Source: Candidatus Iainarchaeum sp. (GTDB lineage Archaea; B1Sed10-29; WALL01). Taken from it: a DNA stretch of 49,951 bases. Made by a program: the position numbers and the translations under genes. Where the stretch lies: positions 1 through 49,951 of the forward strand of contig JAGGYF010000015.1 of assembly GCA_021162685.1 (NCBI GenBank), given 5' to 3'. Shown here piece after piece: positions 7,921 through 16,161 of the stretch; the first letter of the stretch is position 1, and the number at the start of each line of letters is the position of its first letter. The notes beneath the pieces are model-generated. The model had not been told where the DNA came from. It was given only the letters and a program-made list of their open reading frames with translations, and did not search any database.

Positions 7921-8264
7921 TTTGTTTCTTCTTCATCTAATCTCTGGAAGAGTTTCCAAAGTTTATCCGATTTTTTATTGTATTCTTCTTCTATCCTTTC
8001 TCTCTCTTTCACTATCTTCTCAAGCTTTTCTTTATCTTTTTCATCAAGTTTCATCAGGACGATTTTTGATGTCAGCTCCTCCCTCTTTTCGCTCATCTCT
8101 CTGAGTTCCTTAAATTTATCAGCCAGATACCGCAACGTTTTTGGAGGATAAGTGCATTGTCCATAAAGAAGTGATGAGCACATCATAGATACTGGGTCAC
8201 TTTTTTGTTCTGAAAATTCCTTTTTCTCAGCAAGATTCTTCATGAACACGTGATGCAAGCGCAT
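7908..8264 (-). CDS. Unrecognised coiled-coil protein
   Basis: A 118-residue protein (from ATG 8264) with a short N-terminal part containing two Cys (MMCSSLLYGQC) and a long heptad-rich Glu/Lys segment from about residue 50 to the end, predicted to be a coiled coil. ATG 8264 overlaps the stop of the small upstream ORF as TGATG, which decides the start over the GTG three bases earlier. The 3' end overlaps the convergent PAC2-family gene by 13 nt. No family is recognised; a structural or partner-binding role is all that can be suggested. Confidence 0.55.
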   Translation of the reverse strand: MRLHHVFMKNLAEKKEFSEQKSDPVSMMCSSLLYGQCTYPPKTLRYLADKFKELREMSEKREELTSKIVLMKLDEKDKEKLEKIVKERERIEEEYNKKSDKLWKLFQRLDEEETNYLM

Positions 8265-8374
8265 CACAAAGTTTCTCTACCAGTACTCTCCAATTCTTCC
8301 AAAAATCGTTTTGTAGTTCTAAATACCTCTTCCCTCTTCTTTTTCTCCAACAATCTCCTCTCAATTTCAGGCAT
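8264..8374 (-). CDS. Small ORF (36 aa) coupled to the coiled-coil gene
   Basis: This ORF is not in the track because it is short. It reads MPEIERRLLEKKKREEVF and continues as a single charged amphipathic helix, ending in a TGA that forms TGATG with the next start. An A/T-rich TTTAAAGA box lies about 25-30 nt upstream, which suits a promoter for this two-gene unit. It may be a genuine small helical protein, or the original N-terminus of the downstream protein separated by a frameshift. Composition matches the coiled-coil gene. Confidence 0.45.
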   Translation of the reverse strand: MPEIERRLLEKKKREEVFRTTKRFLEELESTGRETL

Positions 8375-8426
8375 GTGCTATACAAAGCATTATCTCTTTA
8401 AATAACCTCACGCAAAATTAGATAAT

Positions 8427-9671
8427 ATGCAGATTGTCGCAGATTTTCATATCCACTCAAAGTATTCCAGAGCAACATCCAAAAAGATGAATGTTGTTGA
8501 CCTAGCATTAGCTGCAAAAGAAAAAGGGATAAATCTTCTCGGCACTGGAGATTTTACTCATCCACTATACCTCAAAGAACTGAAACAAAACCTGCAAGAA
8601 AAAGGAAACGGAATATACGAATGCAATGGGATGAATTTTGTTCTTTCTGTTGAGCTCTCAAGTATATACAAACAGGGAAATAAACTCAGAAAGATCCATC
8701 AGGTCATATTGGCTCCCTCCTTTGAAGTCGTTGACCAGATAAACGATAAACTCAGTAAGCATGGTAGATTAGACTATGACGGAAGACCTATCTTCGGACT
8801 ATCTGCCCCTGAAATTGTTGATCTGGTTATGGAAACAGACAAAGATTGTTTTATATTTCCGGCACACATCTGGACTCCATGGTTTTCACTATTTGGAAGC
8901 AATTCGGGATTTGATTCAATTAAGGAGTGTTACCAAGATACACTGAAACACATACATGCATTAGAGACTGGCTTATCCAGCGACCCACCTATGAATTGGA
9001 GATTATCCCAGTTAGACCCATTTACTTTGGTTTCATTTTCCGATTCTCACTCTCCATACTCATGGCGTTTGGGTAGGGAAGCAACGGTTTTTGATACTCA
9101 GATGAGTTATTTTGAGATCATTGATGCGCTGAGAAAAAAGGATCCAGAACGGGTAAAGTTTACTATTGAAGTAGATCCTGCTTATGGTAAATACCACTGG
9201 GACGGTCATAGAAATTGTAATGTCTCTTTATCACCAAAAGAAACAAGAAAGTACAATGGTATATGTCCTGTCTGCCACAAGCCTTTAACCTTGGGCGTGG
9301 AATATAGAGTGGAACAACTTGCGGATAGGCCAGAAGGGTTTGTGCCAGAGAATGCTATTCCATTTAAACGTTTGCTTCCACTAGCAGAAATACTATCCGC
9401 TATTATGAAAAGAGGCATAGCAACAGCATCTGTTATGAGGGAATATAACAATCTTGTAAAAGGAACCACTGAACTTGATGTGCTTTTGAATATGTCTCCC
9501 TATGAACTATTGGAGAGAACAAATAGAAAGATTGCAGAGGCAGTTATGAAAAACAGAGAGGGCAAAATAAAGATAAGACCAGGATACGATGGCGTCTATG
9601 GAACTATACTCTTTGATAATACTGTTGAAAAAGAGCAGAAACATACCCAAAAAACGCTTGGTGAGTTTTGA
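8427..9671 (+). CDS. Endonuclease Q (EndoQ, PHP-domain DNA repair nuclease)
   Basis: EndoQ nicks DNA 5' to deaminated bases (uracil, hypoxanthine) and abasic sites. The PHP metal-binding motif DFHIHSKYSRA is at the N-terminus, followed by GTGDFTHP, HIWTPWFSLFGSNSG and SFSDSHSPYSWRLGREA, all characteristic of COG1379. A zinc-binding region lies after residue 260 (HRNCNVSL, then CPVCHKPL). Length (414 aa) matches Thermococcus-type EndoQ. It is followed without a gap by an alpha/beta hydrolase (TGATG overlap). The Holliday junction resolvase Hjc lies just beyond on the other strand, making a small repair neighbourhood. Confidence 0.9.
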   Translation: MQIVADFHIHSKYSRATSKKMNVVDLALAAKEKGINLLGTGDFTHPLYLKELKQNLQEKGNGIYECNGMNFVLSVELSSIYKQGNKLRKIHQVILAPSFEVVDQINDKLSKHGRLDYDGRPIFGLSAPEIVDLVMETDKDCFIFPAHIWTPWFSLFGSNSGFDSIKECYQDTLKHIHALETGLSSDPPMNWRLSQLDPFTLVSFSDSHSPYSWRLGREATVFDTQMSYFEIIDALRKKDPERVKFTIEVDPAYGKYHWDGHRNCNVSLSPKETRKYNGICPVCHKPLTLGVEYRVEQLADRPEGFVPENAIPFKRLLPLAEILSAIMKRGIATASVMREYNNLVKGTTELDVLLNMSPYELLERTNRKIAEAVMKNREGKIKIRPGYDGVYGTILFDNTVEKEQKHTQKTLGEF

Positions 9672-10345
9672 TGGATACTACAATCAATGGTCTTGAATGC
9701 TCAATACATGAACCAGAAACATATAAATCAATAATTATCATGTGTAATGGATTTAATGCACCGAAGGATAGTCCACATAGGATAAGAATTGCTAATTACC
9801 TTTTCCAACATAACTATAGGATTGTACGTTGGGATTATAGAAGCAGAACAACAGGCAAACCAACAAAAACCCTTACAGAAGATCTAAACGATCTGTTACT
9901 TCTTATCAATCATTTTGATGCATCTGGCATATATGGTTCAAGTTGGGGAGGGCTGTTAGCACTACATGCAGCATCCAGAAACAAAAACATAAGGGCAATT
10001 GTATTGAGGGTCCCAGTTATTGAACCAAACCATTTCAAAAACAATCCAGAACTTCTAAATAACCCATTACTGGCTGAAAATTTCCTTGAGGATTTTTTAT
10101 CATACAACACCTACAGAGATAGCTTGAAGAGAAAGTTCGCTACTCTCCTGTTTGCAGGAAAACACGATGATATTTGTCCGTTGGAATATGCAAAGAGATT
10201 ATTTAGTCTTCTTCCGCAGCCAAAAAAGCTAATTGTTTTAGATGAAGGCCACCAATGGAGCGAGCAATCTTATACAACACTCTCAGAAGAATCTATAAAA
10301 TGGTTCAACACTTATCTTTCAAAAACATCCTCAAACTTTAGATGA
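9671..10345 (+). CDS. Alpha/beta hydrolase (serine hydrolase)
   Basis: A 224-residue alpha/beta hydrolase. The nucleophile elbow is GSSWGG (Ser91), a likely acid is in AGKHDDICP and the catalytic His is in DEGHQWS near the C-terminus. The NGFNAPKDSP loop gives the oxyanion region. It could be an esterase or peptidase; substrate cannot be told. ATG 9671 overlaps the EndoQ stop as TGATG, so the two are co-translated, although no functional link is known to me. The 3' end overlaps the convergent hjc gene by 34 nt. Confidence 0.85.
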   Translation: MDTTINGLECSIHEPETYKSIIIMCNGFNAPKDSPHRIRIANYLFQHNYRIVRWDYRSRTTGKPTKTLTEDLNDLLLLINHFDASGIYGSSWGGLLALHAASRNKNIRAIVLRVPVIEPNHFKNNPELLNNPLLAENFLEDFLSYNTYRDSLKRKFATLLFAGKHDDICPLEYAKRLFSLLPQPKKLIVLDEGHQWSEQSYTTLSEESIKWFNTYLSKTSSNFR

Positions 10346-10731
10346 TAATCATATGGCTTAAACACAATAGTTTTTGCCCTTTTTCTATCAAGTTGTGCTG
10401 CCAAAAATTCTCTAGGATAAAAACATAGACGCTTCCTTCTCTTGTCATTTTCATCCTTTCTCCCTCTCCAATGTATAACTACATATGGCTCTGCTCCTGC
10501 TGCATCTGCCTTAGCAATCAACTTAACAATCTCATCTCTTGGAATCCTAAACTCTTCTTTATCTGTGTTTTTACATTCTAAGAAAACTGTTGTGTAATAC
10601 TTCCTAGAAGATGCGATAATGTCAACCCCTTTTGATGATGGAGCCCTCTGTGCAAACCACTGACTTGTCTTGTTTATCCTATTAACCAGCATTTTTTCAA
10701 GTGCGTACCCTTTTTTGTACTTTGTCTGCAT
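10312..10731 (-). CDS. hjc: Holliday junction resolvase Hjc
   Basis: An archaeal Holliday junction resolvase of the PD-(D/E)xK fold, which cuts four-way junctions during recombination. KKGYALEKMLVNRI supplies the first conserved Glu, VDIIAS the Asp and FLECKN the ExK catalytic pair. The family core is about 120 aa; this one has 139 with a basic RGRKDENDKRRKR insert near the C-terminal strand. It overlaps the upstream unknown gene by 35 nt. Confidence 0.87.
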   Translation of the reverse strand: MQTKYKKGYALEKMLVNRINKTSQWFAQRAPSSKGVDIIASSRKYYTTVFLECKNTDKEEFRIPRDEIVKLIAKADAAGAEPYVVIHWRGRKDENDKRRKRLCFYPREFLAAQLDRKRAKTIVFKPYDYHLKFEDVFER

Positions 10732-11746
10732 TACGTTCCCTCATCTCCTCAAAATTCATCCCCTTTTCAACAACATCTAATAGCTTTTTCGGATCAAATT
10801 GTATCTTATATTTTTTCCTTTTGTTGTCTTTGCAATCGTATGTGTTAAGGAATTCTGCAAGATTTTTCGCATTTATCTCCCTATCCGGATTATCCGGGGC
10901 CAATGCTTTTTTAAGAACACGCGTAGCAGATATTAATAAGTGTATCTGGTACCGCCATTCTAAGTTAGGAAGATAATAATCAGCAATTTGTTTTACTAAC
11001 TTTTTCTCTGATTCTCTAAGCAGGTCCTCTCTGACCATTGCCCACCCACTAGTTTCATGTATTATGGCTAAAACACTGACCAGATTATTGTACACTGAAT
11101 CATAATGTTTTAGTCTGGCGCGCGCTTCCCTTTCTTCCATCCAATCCAATTCATCTCTGAGTTTTGACATAGGCTCGGGATGTGCATATGTCGCCAGCAT
11201 ACTCTCAAGTTCGCGCGAATAAAACTTGTTCAAAAACATAGCGCTCATACGTTCAAAGGCGTCTTTATCCAGGAATATCTTCACCATCTTCTTCCCTTTC
11301 AACGCACCACTGTCTAATGTTGTTACCTCTAGGTCCCCTTCTTTCATCAACCTTTTTATGAAATCATCTTTTTTATCAACATAAAACACAGGGTAGTAGT
11401 AGTCAGTTCTATTCCTCCATTTGTTCACATGGAGTGGCAGGTCTGAGAGATCTTCCATAAGATCAAATTTATCCATAATACCATGGTACAAGATATGGAG
11501 TTGCGGTTTCTTCCCATCTGTTTCTTCCACCCCTTTGCATCTTATGGATATCTTATTATTCCGCTCTTTATCTATAATCTGCAGCACATAAGCGAAATTT
11601 TTTTCGTCAAGTGACTCCCTTCTTTTTATCTTTTCAAATAATCTTCTAAGTCTGCTGCGCCGCTCTTTTCCCCCCTTTTTTACAATAATATTTTCTGTCA
11701 ACCTCTTTATCCTTTCCTCTAATTCTGGTTTCATACCTATTCCCAT
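10697..11746 (-). CDS. Unrecognised 349-aa charged protein upstream of hjc
   Basis: A largely helical, highly charged cytoplasmic protein with no signal peptide or clear motif. The ORF track begins at 11770, but a TTTTAAAT box centred near 11773 lies about 26 nt before ATG 11746 (MGIGMKPELEER), so a leaderless start there is more likely; ATG 11734 is a third choice. A helical segment near residues 215-300 has many Arg, Glu and aromatic residues. The 35-nt overlap with hjc suggests joint expression and a possible role in DNA repair, but that is inference from context only. Confidence 0.6.
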   Translation of the reverse strand: MGIGMKPELEERIKRLTENIIVKKGGKERRSRLRRLFEKIKRRESLDEKNFAYVLQIIDKERNNKISIRCKGVEETDGKKPQLHILYHGIMDKFDLMEDLSDLPLHVNKWRNRTDYYYPVFYVDKKDDFIKRLMKEGDLEVTTLDSGALKGKKMVKIFLDKDAFERMSAMFLNKFYSRELESMLATYAHPEPMSKLRDELDWMEEREARARLKHYDSVYNNLVSVLAIIHETSGWAMVREDLLRESEKKLVKQIADYYLPNLEWRYQIHLLISATRVLKKALAPDNPDREINAKNLAEFLNTYDCKDNKRKKYKIQFDPKKLLDVVEKGMNFEEMRERNADKVQKRVRT

Positions 11747-11785
11747 CAAGATATTTTTATACATATACATTTAAAACTTTTTGCA

Positions 11786-12319
11786 CTAAAACAACGATAC
11801 GATGGAGATCCCAGCACTAACCACCAATGCATACCTTGTTAATTTACCAAGAAAGCAAGCAAGCGCAAACAGTTTATAGTCATATTTGTAATAACCAGCA
11901 ACGATATCAAATAAAAACATAGGTAGGGGGGTTACTGCGCCCAGATATATGGCAGCAAATCCCCACTTTCTTATAAGTTTTACATACGGCCGTGCATGCC
12001 TATGTTTTGCAAGGTTTCTCAGCTTCTTTTTTCGCTTCCTTTTCATCTCCAATTTCTTCCTTATCCAGTTTGTGAACCTATGCACTGCATCATAATATCT
12101 CTCTGCCAACTCATGTCCACCTAAACCTAGTGCATATACTGTTGATTCCCCCAATGTTGCTCCAGTCGCAGCCACAACCAACCACAATGGAATATTCACA
12201 TTCATCCCAGATAATGCCAAGACCAAGAGTTCAAAGGGTAATGGCAGAAGAGTATTGGATACAAATGCAGCTATGAAAAAACCTATAATCCCAAACTGGG
12301 CAACAAGCCAATCAAGCAT
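11786..12319 (-). CDS. VTT/DedA-type membrane protein (YqaA-like)
   Basis: A 177-residue protein with VTT (SNARE-associated) features. It has an N-terminal hydrophobic hairpin with LLPLPFELLVLALSG, then a small-residue-rich helix GATLGESTVYALG, then a very basic cytosolic loop (KRKRKKKLRN), and a C-terminal pair of helices with LGAVTPLPMFLFD and LGKLTRYALV. Paired re-entrant, proline-containing helices are the hallmark of this family, which includes lipid scramblases and transporters. The long Lys/Arg loop is unusual. It lies in a tightly spaced minus-strand run with unrelated genes. Confidence 0.78.
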   Translation of the reverse strand: MLDWLVAQFGIIGFFIAAFVSNTLLPLPFELLVLALSGMNVNIPLWLVVAATGATLGESTVYALGLGGHELAERYYDAVHRFTNWIRKKLEMKRKRKKKLRNLAKHRHARPYVKLIRKWGFAAIYLGAVTPLPMFLFDIVAGYYKYDYKLFALACFLGKLTRYALVVSAGISIVSLF

Positions 12320-12339
12320 GGATTAAAAGAGAGAATCAT

Positions 12340-13188
12340 TTAATAAAAGCCTTTTCTTTTCATATGATCTCCTTTTGCAAGCTCCCTCCATCTCCTCAGA
12401 TTTTGTGGACTCTCTTTTATTCCAATATGTTTAAGTATGGAGTGGAACCTCTCAATCGCTTCATCTTCGCCAGATATAAGCGAGGTATAAATTATTTTCC
12501 TCAAAATCCCCCTGGCGCTTCTGCTCATGTATGGGAGGTGCTTTTCCATTTTTTCTTCAATCATATCAATCTCATCTGGGCTTAGGTCCCTAATTGCAAT
12601 AAGCGCAGTGCCGTTTGTTTCTTTTATGACATTTATTATCCCCCTTAGTGCTTTCTTCTCTGCATTACTCAACCTGAAGGGTTTTCCAGACATGCCTCTT
12701 TTGATAGATACAGCAGCAGTCTTTGCTACACTTATGCTAACTAGATCATCTCTTAGTGCATCAAATACATCACTACTTAGTGGAATAATTGCTTCTTTAA
12801 GTCCCTTCAAAACCCCTCTATCTATTACCCTCTTTTTTACAGGCATATGGCGCCCATCCAAAACGGGATAGTACTTTTTGTCTTTAAGTACAACCGCGTG
12901 TTCCTCATATGGCAGTACAAGGTCCTTTTTGACATTCTCATCTATTGTAACCCTTCTTTTTCCACTTCTATAATCATACCTTTTTCGTATGGTTTTACCA
13001 TCATGGAACGTAACTAGTGTTATCCTTCCTCTCCCACCTGCTCTCACAAATACAATCCGGTGTATTGGCTCCTCCAAGGTGGTTGGCGTATATCCCCTGG
13101 GTATGCTACGGATGAATCTTTTGATAGGCACATGTTTTTCCACAACAGCAATATGCCTATTCAAAAACTTAATAATCTTATTGGCCAT
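12340..13188 (-). CDS. Unrecognised basic protein downstream of hisS
   Basis: A 282-residue protein, predicted soluble. An N-terminal basic part (KRFIRSIPRGYTP) precedes a beta-rich domain of about residues 40-130 with RIVFVRAGGRGRITLVTF and several charged turns. A helical C-terminal half (about residues 150-282) follows, including a segment LSPDEIDMIEEKMEKHLP. I recognise no family. It begins 8 nt after the hisS stop, so it is almost certainly in the hisS operon. High Arg/Lys content would allow nucleic-acid binding, but no motif shows it. Confidence 0.6.
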   Translation of the reverse strand: MANKIIKFLNRHIAVVEKHVPIKRFIRSIPRGYTPTTLEEPIHRIVFVRAGGRGRITLVTFHDGKTIRKRYDYRSGKRRVTIDENVKKDLVLPYEEHAVVLKDKKYYPVLDGRHMPVKKRVIDRGVLKGLKEAIIPLSSDVFDALRDDLVSISVAKTAAVSIKRGMSGKPFRLSNAEKKALRGIINVIKETNGTALIAIRDLSPDEIDMIEEKMEKHLPYMSRSARGILRKIIYTSLISGEDEAIERFHSILKHIGIKESPQNLRRWRELAKGDHMKRKGFY

Positions 13189-13196
13189 ATTCTCTA

Positions 13197-14462
13197 TTAC
13201 TCACTTCCTATTTTAATACTATTTGCAAGTTCCTCAATTTTCACCTTCCTCTCTTTTCCAGATACCATATCTCTAACAGTTACCTCTCCATCTTTCAGCT
13301 CTTTTGGCCCAACAATGACACAATACCTTATGCCTTTTGCATTCACATATTCAAACTGCTTTCTCAGATTTCTTTCCATAACGTCTGTTTCAACGCAGAA
13401 ACCAGAAGAGCGCAATTGCGTTGCAATTTTTAGCGCCTCCACCCTAACATCCTTATTCACGGGTGCGACATATACCTCAGTCTTTTTCAACTCTGGGAAC
13501 AAACCCTGTTCTTCCATCAATTGTATGACCCTTTCAACACCATATGATATGCCTGTTGCAGGCGTTTTTCTTCCACCATATAACTCAATCATGTTATCAT
13601 AACGGCCTCCACCCCCACAAGACCATTTACCTCCTGCTTTTATCTCAAAAACCAAGCCAGTATAATACTCCAGTCCCCTAACAATACTCAGGTCAAGTTC
13701 TAGATAATTATCAATCCCCATTGCTTTTGCTATTGAGAATAATTCATCAATCTCTTCTGCTCCTTCCTTTCCAATATCAAATGCTTTAAATTCCTCTTTT
13801 ATTCTGTTCTCCTCTATCAGTTCCATAAGCTTTTCAGCATTTGGTACCTCTCTTTGCTCAAGCTCTTCTTTTACACCATCCCAACCTATCTTATCCAATT
13901 TATCAATGCTTCTGAACGCGTCTAATGTTTTTTCTTTTGGTATGCCTGCAGCCAATATCAATGCCTCAAGAATCTTTTTGTTGTTTACTTTGATCTTGAA
14001 CTCCTTGAATCCAAGTGCTTTGAAAACATCTATACTGCATTGGATTACTTCAAAATCAGCCATAACAGATGGACTACCAAAGATATCTATATCTGCTTGG
14101 GTAAATTCTCTATACCTTCCAGCCTGTGGCCTATCATACCTCCAAACCTTATCAATACAATACCTTTTGAATGGCTTAACAAGTTCTGGTTTTGAAGCAA
14201 CAACCCTTGATGTTGGTACAGTTAGATCAAACCGTAATCCAAGTTCCCTTCCAGATTTGTCTTTAAAGTAATATATCTCATCCTTTATTGCCTCTCCTCC
14301 ACCTCCCTTCGCAGCCAGTAGTTCAAAACTCTCAACTGCGGGTGTTTCCATGGGTTCAAACCCATATCTCTGAAAAACCTCTTCCATTACAGAGAACACA
14401 TACTTTCGTTTGCGCATATCCTCTGGAAGAAAATCCCTCATACCACGAACAGTTTGATACAT
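13197..14462 (-). CDS. hisS: Histidyl-tRNA synthetase
   Basis: A class II synthetase that charges tRNA-His. Motif 2 is visible as WRYDRPQAGRYREFTQ, the HisRS histidine-binding motif as RGLEYYTGLVFE, and motif 3 as GISYGVERV with the GGGRYD loop before it. The C-terminal anticodon-binding domain (VYVAPVNKDV onward) is complete, and the length (421 aa) is normal. The gene lies 29 nt downstream of hutH and about 1.6 kb from a tRNA-His gene in the same orientation, so its substrate tRNA and a histidine-consuming enzyme are its neighbours. Confidence 0.96.
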   Translation of the reverse strand: MYQTVRGMRDFLPEDMRKRKYVFSVMEEVFQRYGFEPMETPAVESFELLAAKGGGGEAIKDEIYYFKDKSGRELGLRFDLTVPTSRVVASKPELVKPFKRYCIDKVWRYDRPQAGRYREFTQADIDIFGSPSVMADFEVIQCSIDVFKALGFKEFKIKVNNKKILEALILAAGIPKEKTLDAFRSIDKLDKIGWDGVKEELEQREVPNAEKLMELIEENRIKEEFKAFDIGKEGAEEIDELFSIAKAMGIDNYLELDLSIVRGLEYYTGLVFEIKAGGKWSCGGGGRYDNMIELYGGRKTPATGISYGVERVIQLMEEQGLFPELKKTEVYVAPVNKDVRVEALKIATQLRSSGFCVETDVMERNLRKQFEYVNAKGIRYCVIVGPKELKDGEVTVRDMVSGKERKVKIEELANSIKIGSE

Positions 14463-14491
14463 GCTATCACCTTCTCACTCCATATTTTTAT

Positions 14492-16009
14492 TTATTTCAT
14501 TTTACCTATCTCACTTTCAACTGCTTTTAGTATCCTCCCTTGCTTTACGACCTTACTTAGCCTCTCTATGTCCTTATATAGTGGTCTATCCTCACCCAAA
14601 AATTTCACATATTTTCTGACCTCATCATATGCTGCTTTTACTCCTTTTCCAGGTTCGCCCCCTCTAAAATCTAATGCTTGGGCAGCTGCCAATAGCTCAA
14701 TAGCAACAACAGCCGCTGTGTTATCAATAATCTTTTTCGTTTTCAATGCAGTGTTCATCCCCATGGACACAAAATCCTCCTGGTCAGCAGCTGTTGGTAT
14801 ACTTCCAATTGCAGCAGGTGTGGAGAGCACTCTATTCTCATTTACTAGGAACGCAGCCGTGTACTGGGGAATCATTATACCAGAGTACATGCCTGCTCCC
14901 TCTATAAGAAATGCTGGTAATCCTTGGTTCAAATTTGGGTTTATGAGCCTGTTTAACCTTCTTTCTGATATCACGGATACTGTGGTTATGCCTATTCCAA
15001 GTAATTCCAAAGGCAATGCTATTGGAGTGCCCTGGAAGTTTGCGCCAGTAAGATACACCCCATCTGGGAAGAACAATGGATTGTCTGCGCCACCATTCAA
15101 CTCTATCTCAACCTGTTTCTTCACAAATGCGATGATATCTTTTACAGTACCCACTACCTGAGGGGTGCTCCTTATAGAATATGCATCCTGTACTCTCTCC
15201 TGCTTCACCAATATCTCAGAACCCTCTATTAACCTTCGTATGTTTTCTGCTGATTTTATCCCACCTGGAAACCCCCTTGCCTTTAGTATCCTCTCATCAA
15301 ACGCCATCGTAACAGCTTTCAATGCCTCAAAACTCATAGCTGCTGCAATCTCAGAGGTTTTTGTTATCACATCAGCATCGTATATCTCTAATGCAGCCAT
15401 ACCTGTAATCAGTTGTGAGCCGTTTATTGCAGCCAAACCATCTCTTATCTCAAACCTTATTGGTTCAATACCCGCTTTCCTCAGCGCGTCTTTACCCTCC
15501 ATTCGCTCTCCATTGTAAAATGCTTCCCCCTCCCCTATCAACACCAACATAGCTTGTGCCAGAGGCGCTAGATCACCGCATGCTCCAACACTTGCAGGAT
15601 ACATTACTGGTGTTATACCTCTGTTCATTATCTCAATCATCTTTTCAACAACCTCAGTGCGTATCCCAGATATCCCTTTACATAGGGTATTTATTCGTGC
15701 AGTAATGGCAGCTCTTACATATTCCTCTTCCACAGGTTCTCCATAACCTGCTGCGTGACTATAAACCAAATACTTTTGGAATTCCCTTGCCTGCTGTTCT
15801 GTTAATATGACATCAGCTAGCTCTCCTATCCCCGTTGTTGTACCATACACTGCTACCTTTTTCTCAAACAGTTTCTCAACCGTTTCTCTACTTCTTTTTA
15901 TCCTCTCTTTGGTACTCTCATCTATCTCAATCCTCTCTTTCCATCTTGCAATTCTCACAATCTTTTCTACTGTTAATGTTTTTCCATCAAGTTTAATCAT
16001 CTTTCTCAC
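14492..16009 (-). CDS. hutH: Histidine ammonia-lyase (aromatic amino acid lyase, MIO family) with ACG instead of ASG
   Basis: A 505-residue MIO-dependent lyase expected to deaminate histidine to urocanate. The catalytic Tyr55 (VYGTTTG), His85 in LVYSHAAG (matching the residue that favours histidine in bacterial HAL), QDAYSIRSTPQ, DNPLFF and DQEDFVSM are present. The cofactor triad, normally Ala-Ser-Gly, reads Ala143-Cys144-Gly145 (SVGACGDLAPLAQ). A Ser-to-Cys mutant of bacterial HAL is reported to stay active, so this is likely functional. QEDF replaces the usual QEDH. No other hut gene is present, so the fate of urocanate is unclear. Another aromatic lyase or aminomutase activity is possible. 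Confidence 0.85.
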   Translation of the reverse strand: MRKMIKLDGKTLTVEKIVRIARWKERIEIDESTKERIKRSRETVEKLFEKKVAVYGTTTGIGELADVILTEQQAREFQKYLVYSHAAGYGEPVEEEYVRAAITARINTLCKGISGIRTEVVEKMIEIMNRGITPVMYPASVGACGDLAPLAQAMLVLIGEGEAFYNGERMEGKDALRKAGIEPIRFEIRDGLAAINGSQLITGMAALEIYDADVITKTSEIAAAMSFEALKAVTMAFDERILKARGFPGGIKSAENIRRLIEGSEILVKQERVQDAYSIRSTPQVVGTVKDIIAFVKKQVEIELNGGADNPLFFPDGVYLTGANFQGTPIALPLELLGIGITTVSVISERRLNRLINPNLNQGLPAFLIEGAGMYSGIMIPQYTAAFLVNENRVLSTPAAIGSIPTAADQEDFVSMGMNTALKTKKIIDNTAAVVAIELLAAAQALDFRGGEPGKGVKAAYDEVRKYVKFLGEDRPLYKDIERLSKVVKQGRILKAVESEIGKMK

Positions 16010-16016
16010 CTCGTAT

Positions 16017-16104
16017 AGGGCCCAAGCCGGGATTCAGCGTCCCTAGGGGGGCACATCCCCTCTGGACTCTTTTCATCACCCTTTCCAGGGCCCAAGCCGG
16101 GATT
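16017..16104 (-). repeat. 18-bp direct repeat: tRNA-His 3' end copied into the hutH leader
   Basis: AGGGCCCAAGCCGGGATT occurs exactly at 16017-16034 and 16087-16104, 70 nt apart. The second copy is the 3' acceptor and T-stem part of tRNA-His plus its flank. The first lies just before the hutH start on the same strand. On the minus strand the leader copy can form a T-arm-like hairpin (GGGA, 7-nt loop, TCCC) followed by the acceptor 3' strand. Between them lie GC-rich hairpins (GGGG-n4-CCCC). Confidence 0.8.
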
Positions 16105-16160
16105 TGAACCCGGGCCAGCAGATCCACAGTCTGCTATGCTGCCTACTACACCACTTGGGC
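16089..16160 (-). tRNA. tRNA-His (GTG anticodon)
   Basis: The minus strand folds as a complete cloverleaf: acceptor GCCCAAG/CTTGGGC, D arm around GTGTAGTAGGC, anticodon stem GCAGA/TCTGC with loop CTGTGGA (anticodon GTG), and T arm CCGGG-TTCAAAT-CCCGG. The base before position 1 is G (16161) and the discriminator is C73, the G-1:C73 pair that defines tRNA-His. CCA is not encoded. An AT-rich box lies some 25 nt upstream, within an AbrB-like reading frame that runs into the tRNA. Confidence 0.95.
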
Positions 16161-16161
16161 C

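Noticed and set aside
14454-15161. 235-aa plus-strand ORF opposite hutH
   Set aside because: It is a shadow of hutH; the composition is biased to Ser/Phe/Pro and there is no ribosome site or recognisable domain.
16017-16034. Second tRNA gene
   Set aside because: Only the 3' T-arm/acceptor part is present; there is no anticodon arm or 5' half.
16017-16104. Attachment site of an integrated element at tRNA-His
   Set aside because: The repeat copies are 70 nt apart with no integrase or cargo between them, so at most a scar.
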